Positions 8,086 through 15,287 of a stretch of 19,543 bases of DNA are shown here, piece by piece. Within the stretch, counting starts at the first letter, position 1. Every line of letters starts with the position of its first letter. The stretch is from JBFJVZ01 sp041623895. GTDB lineage: Bacteria; Planctomycetota; Planctomycetia; Pirellulales; Pirellulaceae. The notes below the pieces were generated by a model, which did no database searches, was not told the DNA's origin, and saw nothing but the letters and a program-made list of their open reading frames with translations. A program made the translations under genes and the position numbers. Location of the stretch: positions 1-19,543 of the forward strand of contig JBFJVZ010000095.1 in NCBI GenBank assembly GCA_041623895.1, written 5' to 3'.

Positions 8086-9444
8086 TTAGGATTCGTTTTT
8101 CTCGCGTTTCTTCGCCACAGCCTCTTTGATTCTGGCCTCGCGCGCCTTCAAACGCTCGACGCGCTGGCGGTATCGCTGTTCACGTTCGGCGAGAGTCTGT
8201 TCGCGTTGCTTGATTTTCTCGCGCGCGAGCCTGATTTTCTGCTCTCGTTCTTCGATCACCGCACGTAGCTCATCGGCAGCTTCGGGCAGCGCGACTTCCA
8301 GGTCATCATCTGAATGCGACTCAAATGCGGAATCGTCGTGCAAGCTTAGATCATCGTCATCCGGAATATGAAAACCTTCGTCATCGCCGATCGCTGAGTC
8401 ATCGTCTTCGCCGATCTGATCGAGAGCTTCATCCATAACCTTGCTGATTTCATCGTCCGCGGCCTGACTTTTTCGTTTGCCCACAGCAAGCAACCAGGCC
8501 GGATCGATGAAAATCATGTTGGCAACGATCATCATCACCCCAAACGTAATCATCCCCAAGAACATCGCAATGCCGCCGTGAACGGCCACGGCGATCAGCA
8601 ACACGATGGGCCGAGTCATCCTTGGCCAGACGAGCGCACAGTAAAAAACCTCCCAAAACAGAGTCAGGTGGGTAAGTGCAGAAAACAGTAACGGATAGCT
8701 CGCCATCCAGGTCATGTCCAGCGACTGATATTCATAATTGCCAACCGCGAACCAGACCGCCGTTCCATCCCACCAGGCTTCGCCGCGAGCTTTGGCCAGG
8801 CCTCCAAACAAATAAATCACGCAAAGATGTAGCTGCAACATTCGCGTGGCAACGTTGGCGGCAACACTCCTCCCGTACGCAGGCCAGAGAAATTGCAGCC
8901 ATCGACTGGCTGATCGTCGCGATGCAAGTTTTTCTCGCAACCAGGCGTCAACTGAATAGCAACTTCCGCAAGGCGAGATCATCAAGTACATCGCGGTGTA
9001 AGTGACAATTTGATCCAGTCCAAACAGCGCCCCCGTCAGGCGGTGTAGATACATCAGCTGCAGAAACCAGGCGGCCGGAGCCGTGACTCGCGTCATGAAT
9101 CCGATCATGAACGCAAACGTGACGGCGATCGCGACGAGGTGATGCATCCAAAGCAGCACTGGACTACTGATCCACCACAGATAACTTCGCCCAAGATCGG
9201 ATCCAACGAACGCGCCGTCATGCAGCTGTCGCGCTGTTTCGTTATTGATCCAGGCATTGTCTCCCAAGAACGACGTCAGTTCCGTGGCCAAGACAAGGTG
9301 TCCATACAGCAGCATCGCGCCGGTACAAATCCGGATCACGGCCAACGTGTTGGGCAAACCTGGCTTGAACCAGAATCGATCCCACGCTTGCGAAACAGCA
9401 CGTAGCCAGCAGCCCGCCGTACCGATTGCCGAATCTGCGTTCAT
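8086..9444 (-). CDS. HTTM-domain membrane protein (vitamin K-dependent gamma-carboxylase-like) with coiled-coil tail
   Basis: The 452-residue integral membrane protein has a hydrophobic HTTM-type region from about 30 to 320 with several membrane segments. The conserved YLFGGLAKARGEAWWDGTAV block is at about 211-230. The family is related to vitamin K-dependent gamma-glutamyl carboxylase. Lys218 in this block is where, from memory, the carboxylase active-site lysine aligns; an alignment would be needed to confirm this. After the last membrane segment comes a strongly acidic, Asp-rich stretch (about 330-390). A highly charged helix rich in REQ/KAR (about 390-450) then follows, predicted as a coiled coil. 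Such a tail is not part of the core domain. The ATG overlaps the stop of the upstream gene as ATGA (9441-9444), indicating translational coupling. The substrate and reaction are unknown. Confidence 0.88.
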   Translation of the reverse strand: MNADSAIGTAGCWLRAVSQAWDRFWFKPGLPNTLAVIRICTGAMLLYGHLVLATELTSFLGDNAWINNETARQLHDGAFVGSDLGRSYLWWISSPVLLWMHHLVAIAVTFAFMIGFMTRVTAPAAWFLQLMYLHRLTGALFGLDQIVTYTAMYLMISPCGSCYSVDAWLREKLASRRSASRWLQFLWPAYGRSVAANVATRMLQLHLCVIYLFGGLAKARGEAWWDGTAVWFAVGNYEYQSLDMTWMASYPLLFSALTHLTLFWEVFYCALVWPRMTRPIVLLIAVAVHGGIAMFLGMITFGVMMIVANMIFIDPAWLLAVGKRKSQAADDEISKVMDEALDQIGEDDDSAIGDDEGFHIPDDDDLSLHDDSAFESHSDDDLEVALPEAADELRAVIEEREQKIRLAREKIKQREQTLAEREQRYRQRVERLKAREARIKEAVAKKREKNES

Positions 9445-10337
9445 CGTGCTTCCTCCGATGACGTTGCATCCGCATCTTCAGTGGAATCGCTTGATTCTTC
9501 TGCGGCCCCGTGTGCCGGTTCGACGGTATCCTTGTCAGCTTCCTCGCCTGGCAGGCGATCATCCAGCGGTGCTTTCAGTGATTCGCTGCCGGTGGCAGCG
9601 GATGCCGAAGCTTGTTCGGAGTCCACCGGTGGCGGGATCGTCTCCGGCGGACCAAGTGGGGCGTCCAGGCTCTGATCCAACAACACGGTATACAACCGCG
9701 GGTCATCCAAAGCGATCGGCTCTTCGACGTACTGGATGAAACTGGGAATCAAGTGCTCGATCCTACGAATCGCCACATCCTTTCCATCGTTGACGTGCTT
9801 CAAATGATCAACGATCGATTGACGAACGTGCTCGTACCGGGCCCTCAGTCGAGTCCATTCGTCGGCCACAGCCGGGTCCTCCGCCGCCAGTTCCGGGGGC
9901 GGACCGGGCGGCTGATAGATGTCCGTCAAGAATTCGGCCAGCATGAAATGACGGTGGTACTTCAGCCGCGGCCATTGGTTGTCCAAATCGGGATACATCG
10001 ATTCGACGACCTGGCCACTTGGATCGGTCACGGCGACTTGAATCAAATGGCTCGGGCCTGGATCGGGTGCGAAGAACGCATACCCACGATTCAAGTACAA
10101 GAATTCGCCGTAGCCTTCGACGGGGCGGAGCAGGGTACCGACCGACGGCGATCCGCCAAACGGTCCATTGGCTTGAAAAGCCAATGGCGGCAAGAACACG
10201 GCCAGCAAATGGAAGATGATCAGCACGCTGAAAACGACCTTCAGCCGTGTGCTCGGGAGAAAGGCCGCGAATCCTGGCTGGGATCCAGTACTGGCGGGCG
10301 ATACTTCGGTCGATTCAGAATCTGACAACTGTTTCAC
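9441..10337 (-). CDS. Single-pass membrane-anchored protein of unknown function, partner of the HTTM protein
   Basis: I do not recognise a firm family. The 298 residues comprise a polar N terminus, one membrane segment (about 34-55, preceded by Arg31 and Lys33, which favours N-in/C-out), an extracytoplasmic domain (about 56-222) containing YLNRGYAFFAPDPGPSH (about 81-97), and a disordered Pro/Ala/Ser/acidic tail (about 225-298). The 'FAPDP' element recalls small DUF5819-type proteins found beside HTTM genes in actinobacteria; this is from memory and tentative. The start is GTG 10335-10337 with AAGG 9 nt upstream. No ATG is available upstream in frame before a stop. The stop overlaps the HTTM start by 4 bp, so the two proteins are probably made together and may form a membrane complex. 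Confidence 0.8.
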   Translation of the reverse strand: MKQLSDSESTEVSPASTGSQPGFAAFLPSTRLKVVFSVLIIFHLLAVFLPPLAFQANGPFGGSPSVGTLLRPVEGYGEFLYLNRGYAFFAPDPGPSHLIQVAVTDPSGQVVESMYPDLDNQWPRLKYHRHFMLAEFLTDIYQPPGPPPELAAEDPAVADEWTRLRARYEHVRQSIVDHLKHVNDGKDVAIRRIEHLIPSFIQYVEEPIALDDPRLYTVLLDQSLDAPLGPPETIPPPVDSEQASASAATGSESLKAPLDDRLPGEEADKDTVEPAHGAAEESSDSTEDADATSSEEAR

Positions 10338-10446
10338 GATGGTCGACCTTGGTTCGCAAAGAATTCCTTGTCCTTCTACGTTAATTCGACGGTGGACGAT
10401 GTATAGTCGCGATCAGCCAACGATCGCATCACGACTGAAATAAAAA

Positions 10447-10472
10447 AAGCCGCATCCGAGCGGATGCGGCTT
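10447..10472 (-). terminator. Intrinsic terminator of the TIGR03000 gene
   Basis: On the minus strand, AAGCCGCATCCG and CGGATGCGGCTT form a 12-bp perfect stem around a 2-nt apex. A run of seven T (A in the plus strand, 10442-10448) overlaps the distal end of the stem. It lies 28 bp past the stop of the Gly/Ser-rich gene. This is the clearest terminator in the window, and it separates that gene from the HTTM pair. Confidence 0.92.
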
Positions 10473-10500
10473 CGAGTTTCTCGAGCAAATCGCGAGTTGA

Positions 10501-11757
10501 CTAACGCTGTGCGACGCTATTATCGCTACTAAAGTCAAATTTCAATTCGTTCGTGCTGCCTGCCAGAACGTCAATGGTCTGCTCCTTGGTAACGCTTTGG
10601 CCGCCAACGTTTGAGGTCACCTGAACCTTGTAATTTGACCATTGCTGGCCAGCCTTCAGGTACGACGTGCGGAACGTGCGGATCTCTCCGGAACCGTTCG
10701 TCTTGTTGCCGGCCAGAGTGACCTGGGCGTCAGCAGGTACGATCAACTTGACAACCGTGATCACGCTCTCTGGCTCCTCGGTCTTGGTGACCTCTTTAGC
10801 CGCCGGCTCGGGCTCTTCAACGGCCGGTGCGGCAAATTCCAGTCGCTCGGTCTTGCCGGGACGCAGCTTGACCTGCTTGCTGTCGGTGATGAACTTGCCG
10901 TTGACTTCATAGTCGACTTTCACCACGTAGGTGTAGACATAGCCGTCTTTCAAGCCGCGCGACATAAACTGACGGACTGTCCCGCTGCTGCTGGTCGAAT
11001 GACCATTCACCGTCACCTTTGCTTGCTCGCTGGGGACGGCAACCGTCAACAAAGCCGCATCAGCTTCGATCGCCGGAGTCGTATCCACAACTGGCTTGCT
11101 GGATTCGTATCGGGAATTGTCAACGATCGTACGAGACGGTGCCGCTGTGCTGCGAACAACACTGCTGGCGGGAGCCGCACTCGTGGTAGCTGCATAAGCC
11201 CGATAAGAAGATTGAATCGCAGGTGATTCGTACGACCCGGTGGCTCCCATCGAGACACTGTGCACGGGTGCCGCATAGACCGGTGTGCCGTAGGACACAG
11301 CTCCGCCGCTGGAACCACCACTGCTGCCGCCGCTGGAACCACCACTGCTGCCGCCGCTTGATCCGCCACTACTGTGAGCAGCACGACGGGCTCGCATCCG
11401 TGCCAAGAATCCACCTCCGGAAGAGCCACCTGAAGACGCAGAGCCTCCGGATGATCCACCGGACGAACCGTGAGATCCTCCGATCGAACCACCGGAGCTG
11501 CCGCCCGATGATCCACCGGACGATGCTGCTGCTCGACGGGCTCGCAGATGACTCAGCAATCCACCGCCACGTGAAGACATACCTCCACTGGAACCCAAGC
11601 TGCCACCGCTGGAACCGTAGCTACCGCCACTGGACCCGTGACTGCCACCGCCGCTTCCGTAAGATCCTCCCCAAGATCCGCCCGCATGGACGGCCTCAGA
11701 CATGATCACCGCCGCAATCAACGCGGCCGCATAAGTAAGAACTTGATAATGTCGCAT
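10501..11757 (-). CDS. Secreted Gly/Ser-rich protein with two TIGR03000 domains
   Basis: The 418-residue protein begins with a signal peptide (residues 1-25, ending AVHAGG). A GGAGG Shine-Dalgarno 11 nt upstream of ATG 11755-11757 fixes the start. Residues 26-152 are almost entirely Gly/Ser repeats (GGSSGG units), interrupted by two basic modules of the form GGG-x-L-x(3)-RARRAA at 64-77 and 114-127, exactly 50 residues apart. After an Ala/Ser/Tyr-rich linker come two TIGR03000 domains, about 236-308 (LTVAVPSEQAKVTVNG start) and 335-409 (VKLIVPADAQVTLAG start). They are joined by an acidic Pro/Glu-rich linker. TIGR03000 is a planctomycete-restricted domain of unknown function. Cell-surface or matrix location is an inference. 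The gene appears monocistronic, with its own Shine-Dalgarno and terminator. Confidence 0.93.
   Translation of the reverse strand: MRHYQVLTYAAALIAAVIMSEAVHAGGSWGGSYGSGGGSHGSSGGSYGSSGGSLGSSGGMSSRGGGLLSHLRARRAAASSGGSSGGSSGGSIGGSHGSSGGSSGGSASSGGSSGGGFLARMRARRAAHSSGGSSGGSSGGSSGGSSGGSSGGAVSYGTPVYAAPVHSVSMGATGSYESPAIQSSYRAYAATTSAAPASSVVRSTAAPSRTIVDNSRYESSKPVVDTTPAIEADAALLTVAVPSEQAKVTVNGHSTSSSGTVRQFMSRGLKDGYVYTYVVKVDYEVNGKFITDSKQVKLRPGKTERLEFAAPAVEEPEPAAKEVTKTEEPESVITVVKLIVPADAQVTLAGNKTNGSGEIRTFRTSYLKAGQQWSNYKVQVTSNVGGQSVTKEQTIDVLAGSTNELKFDFSSDNSVAQR
11302..11679 (-). repeat. In-frame Gly/Ser codon repeats with a 50-codon duplication
   Basis: Three tracts of degenerate 9- and 12-bp units encode GGS/SSGG repeats (about 11302-11367, 11410-11523 and 11581-11679 in plus coordinates). 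They flank two copies of a basic module at about 11377-11418 and 11527-11568, which share the 13-mer CGACGGGCTCGCA. The 150-bp period is that of the protein duplication. Such tracts are prone to slippage and copy-number change. Confidence 0.8.
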
Positions 11758-11768
11758 GTTGTGAAATT

Positions 11769-11773
11769 CCTCC
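11769..11773 (-). promoter_or_regulatory. Strong Shine-Dalgarno of the TIGR03000 gene
   Basis: GGAGG on the minus strand, 11 nt before the ATG. It is the strongest ribosome binding site in the window; several neighbouring genes have none, which suggests this gene is well translated. Confidence 0.7.
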
Positions 11774-11921
11774 GCACGTTCTCTGTGATGTATTCCTGAT
11801 TGAATCGCGCCGATCTACCCCGTCAGAATGGTGATAGCATAGGCAGGTAGGTTGAGGACGCTATTGCGCCGACCAAATAGGCTGGGGCAGATTTTGAACA
11901 AGAGGTGGTCTAGATAAAAGC

Positions 11922-11950
11922 GGCAAAATGTAGCGACGCCCCATTTTGCC
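11922..11950 (-). terminator. Hairpin downstream of the Pcm-like gene, probable terminator
   Basis: GGCAAAATG and CATTTTGCC form a perfect 9-bp stem with an 11-nt loop. On the minus strand the stem is followed by GCTTTTATC. It lies 24 bp past the Pcm-like gene stop and directly after the hairpin at 11951-11973. Confidence 0.6.
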
Positions 11951-11973
11951 AGCAAAAAGGTAAATTTTTTGCT
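11951..11973 (-). repeat. A/T-rich hairpin immediately after the Pcm-like gene stop
   Basis: AGCAAAAA (11951-11958) pairs with TTTTTGCT (11966-11973) around a 7-nt loop. It abuts the stop codon at 11975-11977 and the second hairpin, so the transcript end carries two consecutive stem-loops, perhaps a tandem terminator or a 3' stabiliser. Confidence 0.6.
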
Positions 11974-11974
11974 C

Positions 11975-13321
11975 TCAGTCGACCCGTTCCAGCTGGATTT
12001 CGTCGAAATCGGCCCTCCCAGTGGCTCCAAACAGCCCCACACGAAGAATGGCCTCGCGGGTCGCGGCTGGCACTCGAATCAGGCGGCTGGATTCGCGCCA
12101 GGGCCGCGATCCACGAAACGGGCCGATCCAAAACGTCCCCAAGTCGCGGCGGAGTTCGTCATAAAGACTGATCGCGACCATCGGCATCGACTCGGGATCA
12201 GGGCCTTTCTTGACGTTGTTGGTTCTTGCGCGTCCGCTCAGACGAAGCATCGAGACCTCGCGACCGTCCACTGCGATACCTTGCAGTAAGTGCGAGTTCA
12301 ATCCGGGCGTTTGATTCTCAAACCTCGCGTACCGGTTTCCTTGCGGTGCCGGTCCATCGTTCGCGTTGGATGTCAGCTGTTTCACTTGACGCCCGTAATA
12401 CCAACCCGGAACAAAGTCGACCATCTCCGCTTGCTGCTCGTTCGGCACCAATTCAAAGTCACCGTTCACGACTCGCGGATTCGCAGGATCCGGTTTTGTC
12501 TTGCGATTCTCCTCTGCTTCACCTGTCATGGGCACGAACAGCGTGGGCCGCAATGCCTCTTGCTTCAGCTTGCCATTCTTTTTCGTCATTCGAAACAGTG
12601 TTTGTTGATATCGCTGGCCAACCGGAATGATCATTTGGCCGCCTTCACGGAGCTGATCGACCAATGGCTTGGGTACGGATTCGGGACTGCAGGTAACGAT
12701 GATCTTGTCGAACGGTGCGGCTTCAGGCCAGCCAAGGAATCCGTCTCCAACCCGCGTCGAAACATTTTCATAGCCCAGCCGCTGAAGAGTTTCCGTTGCC
12801 CGTTCGCCCAAATCCGCCACGATCTCAATCGTGTAAACGTGTTGGACCAGCGGGCTAAGCACTGCTGCTTGATATCCGCTGCCGGTACCAATTTCCAACA
12901 CCTTGTCGGTCGGCTGAGGATCGAGTGCTTCGGTCATGAGGGCCACGATAAAGGGACTGCTGATGGTTTGCGAGTTTCCAATCGGCAGAGCCATATCAAA
13001 ATAGGCGCGGGGCCTCTGATCCTTGGGCACAAACTCGTGCCGCATGGTCGATCGAATCGCCGTCAACACTCGTGTGTCGGTAACTCCCGCAGTTTTGATT
13101 CGGTCGTTGACCAGTCGATCCCGCGCCTCCGCGTAACGATCCTGCGCCGACGCGCGGCTCAGATTCAAAGTGCAAACCATGGAGATCACTACCATGAGCT
13201 GCACGATTGGCCGACCAACAAGATCACTCTCGGATGCGAGCCCCCAAGCTCCGAGCCGCGGCTGGCAAGGCCGCAACGGCTGCTGTCCCCCGCTTCCATT
13301 TTCGTAAAACGGCGTGCTCAT
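11975..13321 (-). CDS. Exported protein-L-isoaspartate O-methyltransferase-like protein with C-terminal beta domain
   Basis: Residues about 63-265 of 448 form a PCMT-family methyltransferase. The family transfers methyl from S-adenosylmethionine to isoaspartyl residues to start protein repair. Visible motifs are the family block PIGNSQTISSPFIVALM (113-129), AdoMet motif VLEIGTGSGYQAAVL (141-155) and the late GGQMIIPVG (228-236). A hydrophobic segment MVVISMVCTLNL followed by SRASAQ (43-60) looks like a signal peptide with a long N-region. The start at 13321 is supported by AAAGGA 9 nt upstream, while Met43 has no Shine-Dalgarno. Residues about 283-448 form an extra domain, opening RVVNGDFE and ending DFDEIQLERVD, which looks like a carbohydrate-binding (CBM4/9-like, galactose-binding fold) domain. 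Ordinary Pcm proteins are about 210 residues and cytosolic. Confidence 0.88.
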   Translation of the reverse strand: MSTPFYENGSGGQQPLRPCQPRLGAWGLASESDLVGRPIVQLMVVISMVCTLNLSRASAQDRYAEARDRLVNDRIKTAGVTDTRVLTAIRSTMRHEFVPKDQRPRAYFDMALPIGNSQTISSPFIVALMTEALDPQPTDKVLEIGTGSGYQAAVLSPLVQHVYTIEIVADLGERATETLQRLGYENVSTRVGDGFLGWPEAAPFDKIIVTCSPESVPKPLVDQLREGGQMIIPVGQRYQQTLFRMTKKNGKLKQEALRPTLFVPMTGEAEENRKTKPDPANPRVVNGDFELVPNEQQAEMVDFVPGWYYGRQVKQLTSNANDGPAPQGNRYARFENQTPGLNSHLLQGIAVDGREVSMLRLSGRARTNNVKKGPDPESMPMVAISLYDELRRDLGTFWIGPFRGSRPWRESSRLIRVPAATREAILRVGLFGATGRADFDEIQLERVD

Positions 13322-13627
13322 GAACTCGAGTCCTTTTTGCTCGCTATAACCGTTCCGCTAATCCAACAAAGGCAGCTGTCGCTATAACCGGCTGTGCAGC
13401 TTTCGATAACCGCCCGGCAACGCTCAATTCTAACTCAGGCAACTCCACTTGCAGCCGCTGCAGAAATCGCATGGCGAAATCGGGAGCTTAGGCATCATCG
13501 GGAGCATGCGTGAAGAAGTAAGGGTGTAAGCCTTGCCCGCGCCGGTCGGCACAATTCCAAACCGGACAACCCAGATACAGTGGCCACGACGGCGATGGAT
13601 GTGCTGACCTGTTGCCGATTCTAACCG
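13322..13627. other. 306-bp intergenic region upstream of the Pcm-like gene
   Basis: No ORF or RNA gene was recognised. It contains the ribosome binding site AAAGGA (13331-13336, minus) and three copies of a TCGCTATAACCG-like sequence (listed separately). A small TGCAG-CCG-CTGCA palindrome lies at 13450-13462. It should include the end of the Ppx/GppA transcript and the Pcm-like promoter. Confidence 0.5.
13341..13412 (-). promoter_or_regulatory. Three short direct repeats just upstream of the Pcm-like gene
   Basis: TCGCTATAACCG occurs exactly at 13341-13352 and 13379-13390, and as the shortened TCGATAACCG at 13403-13412. On the coding (minus) strand they read CGGTTATAGCGA, and the nearest copy abuts the ribosome binding site. 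Their position suggests operator or promoter elements (each contains TTATAG), but this is inference. Confidence 0.45.
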
Positions 13628-15208
13628 TCACTTTCCGGACTGCAGCAATACGGGCAGCCCAAACACATCACGAAACAGTCCCGAATTTTGCCGCATCGCA
13701 AGCTGCTCCAAAGACACGTCATCGACACCGGGGACGTGAATCACCAATTGCTTGCCTTCGCGCAAGCACTCGATTTCACGAATTCGTCCGCTACGCGTGT
13801 CGTCCAGGGCGATCGCCAGCCTCAGGATCGCCGCCAGCTTTGAGACCATGACACGAGCTTCGCGACCCAGGGTGCCGTAACCTTCATGCGAAGACTGGGG
13901 CGAGGCTCGGCGGTGATATCGAACGACCAAACCAACCTGCAGTAATTCGTCCTGCGATAAACCAAACAATTCACTGTGGCGAATCACGTACAACGCATGT
14001 TTGTGATTGCTCCGCACGTTGATCAACATGCCGATCTCGTGCAGCAGGGCAGCGACATACAGGACCACTTCGTGGCGAGTATCTAAACGATGCTCTGGTT
14101 GCAGTTGGTCGAATAACTTTCGCGACAGCTCGGCTACGTGGCGAGCGTGCATTTCGTCAAAGTCGAATCGCCGCCCCAGGGAAATCGCTGACCGCACAAT
14201 TTGATTACGAAATTCGGCGGTCCAGCTGCCGCCCACTGCCATATCGTGCAGCAAGCCGTCTCGCAGATTGGTGTCGGACACAAATAATTTCGACAGCCCA
14301 AAGTTTTTGGCCGTCATCGTGTATGCCAACAATGCCGGTGCTAAGGTTTCCGCTTCGATAAAGCTGGCGCCGAAACGCTGCACGATGGCATCCTCTTCCA
14401 GCGTTACAATTTCGTCGGTGAATTTCGCCAAATCGTCTGTCGGCAGTTCCGCCAGTGAGCTTCCGTCCCAATCCTCCAGCAGTTGCCGGGCCGCGAAACG
14501 GATATCGCCTCCCAGAGCTACCAATTGGATCGCCGAATCGGTATCGACGTGCTCGCTGATCTGAACCAGCGTGCGACGAATATGACTTTCCATCAACGGC
14601 CGGTGACGCGTTGCACTTGCCCGCACGGCCTCCAATGTTTGCCGCAGCCGTAGCGAACCGAGCCGAAAAGTTTCACTGTGCAGTACGTTGCCACCGCGGA
14701 CGATCAGCATTTCAGTACTGCCGCCACCAACTTCGATCACGACACACCGGCTGTCAGCTAACTCGGAATGCGACATCAAGTCGGGCGTAACACCCATGTA
14801 CGTGATCCGATTGACCTCGGCAGAATCGATCGGCTCCACAGCAAACCCCGTCACGATGAACAATCGATCGGTGAACGCCAGACGATTAGAAGCTTCGCGG
14901 ACCGCCGACGTCGCCACCACGCGGACATCGTCCGGTGATGTAATTCCATATTCCTGAAGCACCCGCTGGTATTGCTGCAGGATGGCCGCCGACTTTTCGA
15001 TACTCTTGCGACTCAGACGCCGATTAACGAATGTGTCGCGGCCAAGATCGACTGACTGAACCAGCGTATCCAGAGTGCGAACGGAGCCGGCTTTGGAGAT
15101 TTCCGCGATCGCCATCCGAATGCTCGTTGCGCCAATGTCGATCACGGCCACAGGGCGGGGCGATGATTCCAGCTGTTGGTTGGCGGTGCGACGAAGGGGA
15201 TGAGCCAT
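13628..15208 (-). CDS. Ppx/GppA-family phosphatase with C-terminal HD-like domain
   Basis: The family (exopolyphosphatase / pppGpp phosphatase, ASKHA fold) removes terminal phosphate from polyphosphate or from pppGpp. The 526 residues match the long two-part form. The N-terminal phosphate-1 motif is DIGATSIRM (24-32), VATSAVREASN (98-108) is typical, and the phosphate-2 motif is EVGGGSTEM (159-167). FRLGSLRLRQ (181-190) follows. The C-terminal HD-like half (about 350-500) has HARHV (354-358), LLHEIGMLIN (388-397), HKHALYVI and YHRR. Substitutions from the usual form are Ala27-Thr28 in the first motif and Glu159 instead of Asp in the second; whether they alter activity is unclear. Sequence reading cannot separate polyphosphatase from pppGpp phosphatase. 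The ATG start has no Shine-Dalgarno. It lies 79 bp downstream of the BASS gene. Confidence 0.9.
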   Translation of the reverse strand: MAHPLRRTANQQLESSPRPVAVIDIGATSIRMAIAEISKAGSVRTLDTLVQSVDLGRDTFVNRRLSRKSIEKSAAILQQYQRVLQEYGITSPDDVRVVATSAVREASNRLAFTDRLFIVTGFAVEPIDSAEVNRITYMGVTPDLMSHSELADSRCVVIEVGGGSTEMLIVRGGNVLHSETFRLGSLRLRQTLEAVRASATRHRPLMESHIRRTLVQISEHVDTDSAIQLVALGGDIRFAARQLLEDWDGSSLAELPTDDLAKFTDEIVTLEEDAIVQRFGASFIEAETLAPALLAYTMTAKNFGLSKLFVSDTNLRDGLLHDMAVGGSWTAEFRNQIVRSAISLGRRFDFDEMHARHVAELSRKLFDQLQPEHRLDTRHEVVLYVAALLHEIGMLINVRSNHKHALYVIRHSELFGLSQDELLQVGLVVRYHRRASPQSSHEGYGTLGREARVMVSKLAAILRLAIALDDTRSGRIREIECLREGKQLVIHVPGVDDVSLEQLAMRQNSGLFRDVFGLPVLLQSGK

Positions 15209-15287
15209 GAGAAAAGGGGCTGAAAAGGAAAAGCATTAATTCCGGATCTGCATTGATCATACGGCCTGAACCAGTATTGGCCCACCG

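Noticed and set aside
11302..11679. Tandem-repeat tracts considered as a CRISPR-like array
   Set aside because: The units are in-frame Gly/Ser codons within a secreted protein gene; there are no regular spacers or cas genes.
12290..13387. 365-codon plus-strand open frame antisense to the Pcm-like gene
   Set aside because: It lies almost wholly opposite a gene with clear family motifs, has no recognisable domain, and is rich in Arg/His/Cys as expected of a shadow frame in GC-rich DNA.
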